NCBI RefSeq assembly: GCF_017848315.1
Contig: NZ_JAFKEC010000019.1
Coordinates: forward strand, 1 to 64,000
DNA: 64,000 nucleotides
DNA from: Pseudomonas palmensis
GTDB lineage: Bacteria; Pseudomonadota; Gammaproteobacteria; Pseudomonadales; Pseudomonadaceae
Reading direction: 5' to 3'
Within the stretch, counting starts at the first letter, position 1, and the number at the start of each line of letters is the position of its first letter. Below, piece after piece: positions 57,347 through 64,000 of the stretch. A program made the position numbers and the translations under genes. A model generated the notes under the pieces. It saw only the letters and a program-made list of their open reading frames with translations. It was not told where the DNA came from and made no database searches.

Positions 57347-58327
57347 TCACTGCGCTTCGGCGGTTTTCTCTGGCTGGTGCGAAAGGCTGTAGACATAGGC
57401 CGCCAGCAGGTGGACCTTGTCGTTGCCCTGAATGTCCTGCTGCGCCGGCATCTGGCCCTGGCGGCCGTAACGGATGGTCTGCTGCAGCTGGGCGTAGCTC
57501 GAGCCGTAGATGAACGCCTGCGGATGGGTCAGGTTGGGCGCGCCCATCGCCGGGGTGCCTTTGCCTTCCGGTCCGTGGCAGGCCACGCAGTTGGCGGCGA
57601 ACAGCTTCTTGCCGTTTTCCACGTCGGCCTTGGCGTCCTTGGGCAGGGTGCGGCCATCGAGGTTGGTCAGCACGAACCCGGCCACATCGGCCACGCCCTG
57701 CTCGCCGATCACTTCGGCCCACGCCGGCATCACGCCGTGACGACCGCCCATGATGGTGGCCTTGATGGTCTCGGGCTCGCCGCCCCAGCGCCAGTCGTCG
57801 TCGGTCAGGTTGGGGAAGCCGTAGGAGCCCTTGGCGTCGGAGCCGTGGCATACCGAGCAGTTGGAGGCGAACAGGCGGCCACCCATCTTCAGGGCTTGCG
57901 GATCCTTGGCCACTTCTTCAATTGGCATCGCTGCAAATTTGGCGAAGATCGGCCCGAACTTGGCATCCGAACGCGCCATTTCCTTTTCCCACTCATGCAC
58001 GCCGGTCCAGCCCGACTCGCCGTTGGCAAAGGCCACCTTGTTTTCGTTGTCCAGGTACTGGTAGCCCGGCAGCAGGCCTTTCCAGTTGCCCAGGCCCGGG
58101 TACAGCACCAGGTAGCCCAGGGCGAACACGATGGTGCCCACGAACAGCATGAACCACCACTTGGGCAGCGGGTTGTCGTATTCCTCGATGCCGTCGTAGG
58201 CGTGGCCCACGGTTTCTTCGGTGGTTTCGCTGCGCTGGCCCTTGCGGGTGGACAGCAGCAGCCAGGTCAGGGCAAAGATGGTACCCAGACTCAGAACGGT
58301 GACGTACAGACTCCAGAAGGTAGTCAT
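57347..58327 (-). CDS. ccoP2: cbb3 oxidase diheme subunit CcoP (operon 2)
   Basis: The 326-residue membrane-anchored diheme cytochrome c has two N-terminal hydrophobic segments, then [11 protein letters not shown] and [11 protein letters not shown] heme motifs and Met ligands in later loops. It passes electrons from cytochrome c to CcoO. Its ATG overlaps the ccoQ stop in ATGA. Compared with CcoP1 it carries about 15 extra residues ([16 protein letters not shown]) before [11 protein letters not shown]. Confidence 0.96.
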   Translation of the reverse strand: MTTFWSLYVTVLSLGTIFALTWLLLSTRKGQRSETTEETVGHAYDGIEEYDNPLPKWWFMLFVGTIVFALGYLVLYPGLGNWKGLLPGYQYLDNENKVAFANGESGWTGVHEWEKEMARSDAKFGPIFAKFAAMPIEEVAKDPQALKMGGRLFASNCSVCHGSDAKGSYGFPNLTDDDWRWGGEPETIKATIMGGRHGVMPAWAEVIGEQGVADVAGFVLTNLDGRTLPKDAKADVENGKKLFAANCVACHGPEGKGTPAMGAPNLTHPQAFIYGSSYAQLQQTIRYGRQGQMPAQQDIQGNDKVHLLAAYVYSLSHQPEKTAEAQ

Positions 58328-58530
58328 TCTTTGTTACTCCTAGAAGCGCTCGCTTGCGCTTGCTCGACGTGCTTGCTGGCTTCGGGATCATCCGCGAAGG
58401 GCAGCATGGTCGCTTCGTCGAACTCGGACTTGCGCCGAGAACTGAATACCCACAACGCCAGGCCGATGAAGGCCACCATCACCACGACGGTGCCCAGGCC
58501 ACGAATCATCCCGATATCCATCAAGGTCAC
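58324..58530 (-). CDS. ccoQ2: cbb3 oxidase small subunit CcoQ (operon 2)
   Basis: The 68-residue protein has a single membrane helix ([18 protein letters not shown]) and a charged tail ending [15 protein letters not shown]. CcoQ stabilises the oxidase. ATGA overlaps join it to ccoO (58527-58530) and ccoP (58324-58327). Confidence 0.95.
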   Translation of the reverse strand: MTLMDIGMIRGLGTVVVMVAFIGLALWVFSSRRKSEFDEATMLPFADDPEASKHVEQAQASASRSNKE

Positions 58531-59135
58531 CGTTTGCTTTTGATGATGGTGCCCAGCCCTTGCAGGTAGGCAACCAGAGCGTCCATTTCAGTCTTGCCCT
58601 TGACCGCGTCGCGGGCACCGGCGATGTCCTCGTCGGTGTAGGGCGTGCCGAGGGTACGCAACACTTCCATTTTCCTGGCGGTCAGCTTGCCGTCGAGGGT
58701 GTTCTCCACCAGCCACGGGTAGGCCGGCATCTTCGACTCCGGCACCACGTTGCGCGGGTTGTACAGGTGCGCGCGGTGCCAGTCGTCGGAGTAGCGGCCG
58801 CCGACGCGGGCCAGGTCAGGCCCGGTACGCTTGGAACCCCACAGGAACGGGTGGTCCCACACGCTTTCACCGGCTACCGAGTAGTGGCCGTAGCGCTCGG
58901 TTTCGGCGCGGAACGGACGGATCATCTGCGAGTGACACTGCACGCAGCCTTCACGGATGTAGATGTCGCGGCCTTCCAGCTCCAGCGCGACGCGGGGCTT
59001 CATGCCCTCGACCGGCTTGTTGGTGACGTCCTGGAAGAACAGCGGGACGATCTGGGTCAGGCCGCCGATGCTCACGGCGATGACCATGAAGAAGGCCAGC
59101 AGGCCGATATTCTTCTCGACTACTTCGTGCTTCAT
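58527..59135 (-). CDS. ccoO2: cbb3 oxidase monoheme subunit CcoO (operon 2)
   Basis: The 202-residue cytochrome has an N-terminal anchor ([25 protein letters not shown]), the heme motif [12 protein letters not shown] and the conserved [11 protein letters not shown] with the Met ligand. It is nearly identical to CcoO1 in the body of the protein. Its ATG shares a base with the ccoN stop (TGATG). Confidence 0.96.
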   Translation of the reverse strand: MKHEVVEKNIGLLAFFMVIAVSIGGLTQIVPLFFQDVTNKPVEGMKPRVALELEGRDIYIREGCVQCHSQMIRPFRAETERYGHYSVAGESVWDHPFLWGSKRTGPDLARVGGRYSDDWHRAHLYNPRNVVPESKMPAYPWLVENTLDGKLTARKMEVLRTLGTPYTDEDIAGARDAVKGKTEMDALVAYLQGLGTIIKSKR

Positions 59136-60577
59136 CAGTGAGCTCCAACGACAGCGATCTGAGCGGCGGCTTCAGCTTCGGCCGGCTGCGAGGCGCGGAC
59201 GGTGCGCCAAACGTTGTAGGCCATCAGCAGCATGCCGGAGGCGAAGAACGCACCGCCCAGTGCACGCACGATAAAGCCCGGGTGGCTGGCCTGCAGCGCT
59301 TCGACGAAGGAGTAGGTGAGGGTGCCGTCGTCGTTGATGGCGCGCCACATCAGGCCCTGGGTGATGCCGTTGACCCACATCGAGGCGATGTACAGCACGG
59401 TGCCGATGGTCGCCAGCCAGAAGTGCGCGTTGATCAGGCCCACGCTGTGCATCTGCACGCGGCCATAGATTTTCGGAATCATGTGGTACAGCGCGCCGAT
59501 CGAGATCATCGCTACCCAGCCCAGGGCGCCGGCGTGTACGTGGCCGATGGTCCAGTCGGTGTAGTGCGACAGCGAGTTGACGGTCTTGATCGCCATCATC
59601 GGGCCTTCGAAGGTCGACATGCCGTAGAACGCCAGCGATACCACCAGAAAGCGCAGGATCGGGTCGGTGCGCAGCTTATGCCAGGCGCCCGACAGGGTCA
59701 TCATGCCGTTGATCATGCCGCCCCAGCTCGGGGCCAGCAGGATGATCGACATCGCCATGCCCAGCGACTGCGCCCAGTCGGGCAGCGCGGTGTAGTGCAG
59801 GTGGTGCGGGCCTGCCCAGATGTACAGGGTGATCAGCGCCCAGAAGTGCACGATCGACAGGCGATACGAGTAGATCGGGCGTTCGGCCTGCTTGGGTACG
59901 AAGTAGTACATCATGCCCAGGAAGCCGGTGGTCAGGAAGAAGCCCACGGCGTTGTGGCCGTACCACCACTGGATCATCGCGTCGGTCGCGCCCGAGTAGG
60001 CCGAGTACGACTTGAACAGGCTGACCGGCAGGGAAGCGTGGTTGACGATGTGCAGCATCGCGGTCACCACGATGAAGGCACCGTAGAACCAGTTGCCCAC
60101 ATAGATGTGCTTGGTCTTGCGCTTGACGATGGTGCCGAAGAACACCGCACCGTAGGTAACCCACACGATGGCCAGCAAAATGGCGATAGGCCATTCCAGT
60201 TCTGCGTATTCCTTGGTCGTGGTGTAGCCCAGCGGCAGGGTGACCAGCGCGCCGACGATCACCGCTTGCCAGCCCCAGAAGGTGAAGGCCGCGAGGCTGT
60301 CGGAAATCAGTCGCGTCTGGCAGGTTCGCTGCACGACATAGTAGGAAGTGGCAAACAGTGCGCACCCACCGAAGGCGAAGATCACCAGGTTGGTGTGCAG
60401 GGGGCGCAGGCGTCCAAAGCTCGTCCACGGCAGGTCCAGGTTCAGCTGAGGCCAGACCAGTTGCGAGGCGATGAAGACACCGAGGCCCATGCCAAGGATC
60501 CCCCAGACCACCGTCATGATGGCGAACTGGCGGACGACCTTATAGTTATAAGCAGTCGGACTGATTGCTGTGCTCAT
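59135..60577 (-). CDS. ccoN2: cbb3 oxidase catalytic subunit CcoN (operon 2)
   Basis: The 480-residue, twelve-helix heme-copper oxidase subunit I has the CuB/heme ligands in [26 protein letters not shown] and [11 protein letters not shown]. It reduces O2 to water at low oxygen. It shares very high identity with CcoN1. Its first helices begin [18 protein letters not shown] find no TTGAT-N4-ATCAA box in the sequence upstream. Confidence 0.96.
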   Translation of the reverse strand: MSTAISPTAYNYKVVRQFAIMTVVWGILGMGLGVFIASQLVWPQLNLDLPWTSFGRLRPLHTNLVIFAFGGCALFATSYYVVQRTCQTRLISDSLAAFTFWGWQAVIVGALVTLPLGYTTTKEYAELEWPIAILLAIVWVTYGAVFFGTIVKRKTKHIYVGNWFYGAFIVVTAMLHIVNHASLPVSLFKSYSAYSGATDAMIQWWYGHNAVGFFLTTGFLGMMYYFVPKQAERPIYSYRLSIVHFWALITLYIWAGPHHLHYTALPDWAQSLGMAMSIILLAPSWGGMINGMMTLSGAWHKLRTDPILRFLVVSLAFYGMSTFEGPMMAIKTVNSLSHYTDWTIGHVHAGALGWVAMISIGALYHMIPKIYGRVQMHSVGLINAHFWLATIGTVLYIASMWVNGITQGLMWRAINDDGTLTYSFVEALQASHPGFIVRALGGAFFASGMLLMAYNVWRTVRASQPAEAEAAAQIAVVGAH

Positions 60578-60979
60578 TCTAAGGTTCCACGGTTTGGGTG
60601 TTTTTGTTGGTTAAAAAATCGGCGCAAGTATGTATAAACCGTGTGGTTATTGCAACGCGATGGAAATCGCGCCGCACCTTGCGAAGGCCGATTTTACGGC
60701 GTTTCCAGCCGATTGGCGGTGGGAAGTGTACACAATCGCAAGGCGATAATGTGCACCATTATTCCGCTTTCGTTGTGCACGCATTAAGCTGCCTTGGCAC
60801 TATCGTCCTGCGTGGTCAGGGCAGGCAATTCGCACTTGGGCCGGGATCCATCAGCCTTTGGTGGTGGCTCGCGAACAGAAAGTGCGCCAAAAAGGTGCAT
60901 TCAGGTGCAAGACTTCAAGCCACTGTGGCAACAAGCTTAGTCTCGATCAGGGGGGGTGCAAGGCGGGTGTGCGGCGGGG

Positions 60980-60996
60980 TGCGACACTTGGTCGCA
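60980..60996. repeat. TGCGAC-acttg-GTCGCA palindrome between the cco operons
   Basis: It is related in sequence and spacing to the palindrome at 57169-57183. Both lie just downstream or upstream of cco transcription units. It could be a hairpin in RNA or a protein site. Confidence 0.45.
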
Positions 60997-61008
60997 AGGG
61001 GCGGTGGG

Positions 61009-61038
61009 AACCGCCGCACCGTTGTCGATGCGGCGGTT
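61009..61038 (-). terminator. Hairpin after ccoP1
   Basis: A perfect 10-bp stem aaccgccgca/tgcggcggtt with a 10-nt loop lies 28 nt beyond the ccoP1 stop. The minus-strand side has only two Ts after the stem, so intrinsic termination is not certain. Confidence 0.45.
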
Positions 61039-61066
61039 TGAGTCAAGGCTCAGTTACATCATCGTT

Positions 61067-62002
61067 TCACTTGGCAGTTACGTTCTCTGCCGGTTGCGAC
61101 AGGCTGTAGACATAGGCCGCCAGCAGGTGGACCTTGTCGTTGCCCTGAATGTCCTGCTGCGCCGGCATCTGGCCCTGACGGCCGTAACGGATGGTCTGCT
61201 GCAGCTGGGCATAGCTCGAACCGTAGATGAATGCCTGCGGGTGGGTCAGGTCAGGTGCGCCCATCGCCGGGGTGCCTTTGCCTTCCGGTCCGTGGCAGGC
61301 CACGCAGTTGGTGGCGAACAGCTGCTTGCCGTTTTCCACGTCGGCCTTGGCGTCCTTGGGCAGGCTGCGGCCATCGAGGTTGGTCAGCACGAACCCGGCC
61401 ACATCGGCCACGCCCTGCTCGCCGATCACTTCGGCCCAGGCCGGCATCACGCCGTGACGACCGCCCATGATCGAAGCCTTGATGGTTTCCGGGTCACCGC
61501 CCCAGCGCCAGTCATTGTCGGTGAGGTTGGGGAAGCCGTAGGCACCCTTGGCGTCCGAGCCGTGGCACACCGAGCAGTTGGAGGCGAACAGGCGACCGCC
61601 CATTTTCAGCGCCTGCGGGTCCTTGGCCACTTCTTCCACCGGCATGGCGGCGAACTTGGCGAAGATCGGCCCGAACTTGGCGTCGGCGCGGTCCATTTCC
61701 TTTTGCCACTCGTTGGCGCCGGTCCAGCCGTTCTCGTAGCCGGGCAGGATGCCTTTCCAGTTGCCCAGGCCCGGGTACAGGATCAGGTAGCCCACCGAGA
61801 ACACCAGGGTGCCGACGAACAGCCAGAACCACCACTTGGGCAGCGGGTTGTCGTACTCCTCGATGCCGTCGAAGCTGTGGCCCATGGTCTGGTCGGTGGT
61901 GCCCTTGCTCTGGCCCTTGCGGGTGCTGAGCAGCAGCCAGGTCAGGCCGATCAGGCTACCGATGGTCAGTACGCAGATGTACGTACTCCAGAAGGTGGTC
62001 AT
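61067..62002 (-). CDS. ccoP1: cbb3 oxidase diheme subunit CcoP (operon 1)
   Basis: The 311-residue diheme cytochrome c has [11 protein letters not shown] and [11 protein letters not shown] motifs, as in CcoP2, and two N-terminal hydrophobic segments ([21 protein letters not shown] and a second). It lacks about 15 residues found in CcoP2 just after LPGY. ATGA overlaps with ccoQ1 show tight coupling. It is the last gene of the operon. Confidence 0.96.
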   Translation of the reverse strand: MTTFWSTYICVLTIGSLIGLTWLLLSTRKGQSKGTTDQTMGHSFDGIEEYDNPLPKWWFWLFVGTLVFSVGYLILYPGLGNWKGILPGYENGWTGANEWQKEMDRADAKFGPIFAKFAAMPVEEVAKDPQALKMGGRLFASNCSVCHGSDAKGAYGFPNLTDNDWRWGGDPETIKASIMGGRHGVMPAWAEVIGEQGVADVAGFVLTNLDGRSLPKDAKADVENGKQLFATNCVACHGPEGKGTPAMGAPDLTHPQAFIYGSSYAQLQQTIRYGRQGQMPAQQDIQGNDKVHLLAAYVYSLSQPAENVTAK

Positions 62003-62196
62003 TGCCCGTTACTCCTCGATTCGGATTCTTTGGCGGCAGGTACAAGGCGATCGTCGGCGAACGGCAGCAGGCTCGCTTCGGCGAACTCGCGGTCACGCCG
62101 GCCGCTGAACACCCACAGCGCCAGGCCGATGAAGGCGATGGCTACCAGCAGGGTGCCCAGGCCGCGCAACTGGCCGATATCCAGTGTGAAGTCCAT
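61999..62196 (-). CDS. ccoQ1: cbb3 oxidase small subunit CcoQ (operon 1)
   Basis: The 65-residue protein has one membrane helix ([20 protein letters not shown]), then a short charged tail. The ATG at 62196 ([12 protein letters not shown]) is chosen because it follows ccoO1 by 5 nt; a longer frame runs back into ccoO1. It is clearly the counterpart of ccoQ2. Confidence 0.94.
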   Translation of the reverse strand: MDFTLDIGQLRGLGTLLVAIAFIGLALWVFSGRRDREFAEASLLPFADDRLVPAAKESESRSNGQ

Positions 62197-62201
62197 GGCG
62201 C

Positions 62202-62810
62202 TTACCTCTTGTTCTTGATCGCGGTGCCGAGCACCTGCAGGTAGGCGACCAGCGCGTCCATCTCGGACTTGCCCTTGAGCGAGGCCACGGCGCCGGTGAT
62301 ATCGTCGTCGCTGTAGGGCACGCCCAGGGTGCGCATCACGCGCAGCTTGGTCTCGGTATGGCTGCTGTCGACCGGGTTGGCCACCAGCCACGGGTAGGCC
62401 GGCATCTTCGACTCGGGTACCACGTTGCGCGGGTTGTACAGGTGCGCACGGTGCCAGTCGTCGGAGTAGCGGCCGCCGACGCGGGCCAGGTCAGGGCCGG
62501 TACGCTTGGAGCCCCACAGGAACGGGTGGTCCCACACGCTTTCACCGGCTACCGAGTAGTGGCCGTAGCGTTCGGTTTCGGCGCGGAACGGACGGATCAT
62601 CTGCGAGTGGCACTGTACGCAGCCTTCACGGATGTAGATGTCGCGGCCTTCCAGCTGCAGCGCGGTGTAGGGCTTCATGCCTTCGACCGGCTTGTTGGTG
62701 ACGTCCTGGAAGAACAGCGGGACGATCTGGGTCAGGCCGCCGATGCTGACGGCAAACACCATCAACAGCACCAGCAGGAAGACGTTCTTCTCGATTACTT
62801 CGTGTTTCAT
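62202..62810 (-). CDS. ccoO1: cbb3 oxidase monoheme subunit CcoO (operon 1)
   Basis: The 202-residue cytochrome has anchor [20 protein letters not shown], heme motif [12 protein letters not shown], and [11 protein letters not shown]. The start MKHEVIEKN at 62810 equals that of CcoO2; an earlier in-frame ATG lies inside ccoN1. It differs from CcoO2 mainly in the N-terminal helix and after residue ~145. Confidence 0.96.
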   Translation of the reverse strand: MKHEVIEKNVFLLVLLMVFAVSIGGLTQIVPLFFQDVTNKPVEGMKPYTALQLEGRDIYIREGCVQCHSQMIRPFRAETERYGHYSVAGESVWDHPFLWGSKRTGPDLARVGGRYSDDWHRAHLYNPRNVVPESKMPAYPWLVANPVDSSHTETKLRVMRTLGVPYSDDDITGAVASLKGKSEMDALVAYLQVLGTAIKNKR

Positions 62811-62820
62811 CAGGTTCTCC

Positions 62821-64000
62821 TCAGGCCAGCTGCGCAGTGGCGTTGGCGGTCTCGCCCGCTGGGGCACGCACGGTGCGCCAGGTGTTCCAGGCCATCAGGA
62901 ACATGCCGGTGAGGAAGATCGCACCGCCCACGAACCGCACGATGAAGCCAGGGTGGCTGGCCACCAGGGTTTCGACGAAGGAGTAGGTCAGGGTGCCGTC
63001 GGCGTTGACTGCACGCCACATCAGGCCCTGGGCGATGCCGTTGACCCACATCGAGGCGATGTACAGCACGGTGCCGATGGTCGCCAGCCAGAAGTGCGCG
63101 TTGATCAGGCCCAGGCTGTACATCTGCTCGCGGCCGAACACTTTCGGGATCATGTGGTACAGCGCGCCGATCGAGATCATCGCTACCCAGCCAAGGGCGC
63201 CGGCGTGTACGTGGCCGATGGTCCAGTCGGTGTAGTGCGACAGGGCGTTGACGGTCTTGATCGCCATCATCGGGCCTTCGAAGGTCGACATGCCGTAGAA
63301 CGCCAGCGATACCACCAGAAAGCGCAGGATCGGGTCGCTGCGCAGCTTATGCCAGGCGCCCGAGAGGGTCATCATGCCGTTGATCATGCCGCCCCAGCTG
63401 GGCGCCAGCAGGATCAGCGACATCACCATGCCCAGCGACTGCGCCCAGTCGGGCAGGGCGGTGTAGTGCAGGTGGTGCGGGCCGGCCCAGATGTACAGGG
63501 TGATCAGGGCCCAGAAGTGCACGATCGACAGGCGATACGAGTACACCGGGCGCTCGGCCTGCTTGGGCACGAAGTAGTACATCATGCCCAGGAAGCCTGC
63601 GGTCAGGAAGAAGCCTACGGCGTTGTGGCCGTACCACCATTGCACCATCGCGTCGGTGGCGCCGCCGTACAGCGAGTACGACTTGGTCAGGCTGACCGGG
63701 ATTTCCAGGTTGTTGACGATATGCAGGATCGCCACGGTGATGATGAACGCACCGAAGAACCAGTTGCCCACGTAGATGTGCTTGGTGGTGCGCTTCATCA
63801 GGGTGCCGAAGAACACCACGGCGTAGGCCACCCAGACGATGGTGATCAGGATGTCGATCGGCCATTCCAGTTCGGCGTATTCCTTGGAGCTGGTATAACC
63901 CAGCGGCAGGCTGACGGCCGCGAGCACGATCACCAGTTGCCAGCCCCAGAAGGTAAAGGCGGCAAGGCGTGGCGAGAACAGCACGGTCTGGCAGGTACGC
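62821..64000 (-). CDS. ccoN1: cbb3 oxidase catalytic subunit CcoN (operon 1), N-terminus beyond the window
   Basis: About 393 codons are visible, starting in [20 protein letters not shown], which aligns with residue ~90 of CcoN2. The true start lies past the right edge. The ligand segments [26 protein letters not shown] and [11 protein letters not shown] are present. It is highly similar to CcoN2, differing most at the C-terminus and around the [16 protein letters not shown] loop. Confidence 0.96.
   Translation of the reverse strand, partial: RTCQTVLFSPRLAAFTFWGWQLVIVLAAVSLPLGYTSSKEYAELEWPIDILITIVWVAYAVVFFGTLMKRTTKHIYVGNWFFGAFIITVAILHIVNNLEIPVSLTKSYSLYGGATDAMVQWWYGHNAVGFFLTAGFLGMMYYFVPKQAERPVYSYRLSIVHFWALITLYIWAGPHHLHYTALPDWAQSLGMVMSLILLAPSWGGMINGMMTLSGAWHKLRSDPILRFLVVSLAFYGMSTFEGPMMAIKTVNALSHYTDWTIGHVHAGALGWVAMISIGALYHMIPKVFGREQMYSLGLINAHFWLATIGTVLYIASMWVNGIAQGLMWRAVNADGTLTYSFVETLVASHPGFIVRFVGGAIFLTGMFLMAWNTWRTVRAPAGETANATAQLA

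Larger units (their letters stand above)
60578..61066. other. Intergenic region between the two cco operons
   Basis: There is no gene in these 489 bases. They contain the ccoN2 promoter region, a GTGTACAC palindrome near 60727, repeated GTGCAC segments, the TGCGAC-5-GTCGCA palindrome (60980-60996) and a 10-bp-stem hairpin (61009-61038). I see no perfect Anr box. Confidence 0.6.

Noticed and set aside
60726..60735. GTGTACAC palindrome upstream of ccoN2 as another GntR-type box
   Set aside because: It lacks the flanking TTG/CAA of the TTGTRTACAA boxes and lies in an unrelated pathway.

Overview
The window is chromosomal DNA from a Pseudomonas, most likely the P. putida group. The grounds are high GC, dense genes, REP palindromes of the P. 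putida type, Anr beside hemN and a cco cluster, and a gene order (purine catabolism, smc-zipA-ligA, ffs, dnaX-ybaB-recR, apt, anr, hemN, ccoSIHG, two ccoNOQP operons) that I recall from that group. Species cannot be fixed from the sequence alone.

Positions 1-19,750 are a purine-salvage and purine-catabolism region. It has a RutR-like TetR regulator (cut by the window edge), a 3'-truncated DUF808 membrane protein, two tandem Tsx-type nucleoside channels, a urate/xanthine permease, and the urate branch puuD-hiuH-uraD-puuE-allA. These are followed by an AzgA-type purine permease, a GntR/FCD regulator, aqpZ, guaD, xdhABC and a second GntR/FCD regulator. Together they encode uptake across both membranes, guanine to xanthine (GuaD), xanthine to urate (XdhABC), urate to allantoin (PuuD, HiuH, UraD), allantoin to allantoate (PuuE) and ureidoglycolate cleavage (AllA). 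No allantoicase is present. Two palindromic motifs, TGAC-N6-GTCA and TTGTRTACAA, recur in the promoter regions of this cluster and suggest two overlapping regulons.

Positions 19,755-28,313 are core genes: smc, zipA, ligA, a zinc-ribbon metallopeptidase and the 4.5S/SRP RNA gene ffs. Positions 28,457-29,478 hold a divergent pair of small paralogous proteins around an AT-rich spacer; this is the least explained part of the window.

Positions 29,532-44,446 (all minus strand) are a complete acetylated-cellulose operon of the wss type: bcsQ/wssA, bcsA, bcsB, bcsZ, bcsC, then wssF, wssG, wssH and wssI for acetylation. Most genes overlap by 1-25 nt. BcsA keeps its catalytic residues and an intact PilZ c-di-GMP signature. 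The operon lies between ffs and dnaX, which looks like an accessory insertion into a housekeeping neighbourhood.

Positions 44,940-50,152 carry dnaX, ybaB, recR, apt, anr and a small coiled-coil protein. From 50,154 to the end the genes serve microaerobic respiration: hemN (with a perfect Anr box upstream), a DsbD_2/UreH-like membrane protein, ccoS, ccoI, ccoH, ccoG, ccoP2Q2O2N2 and ccoP1Q1O1N1 (N1 cut by the right edge). I see no tRNA or rRNA genes, transposases, prophage or CRISPR arrays.
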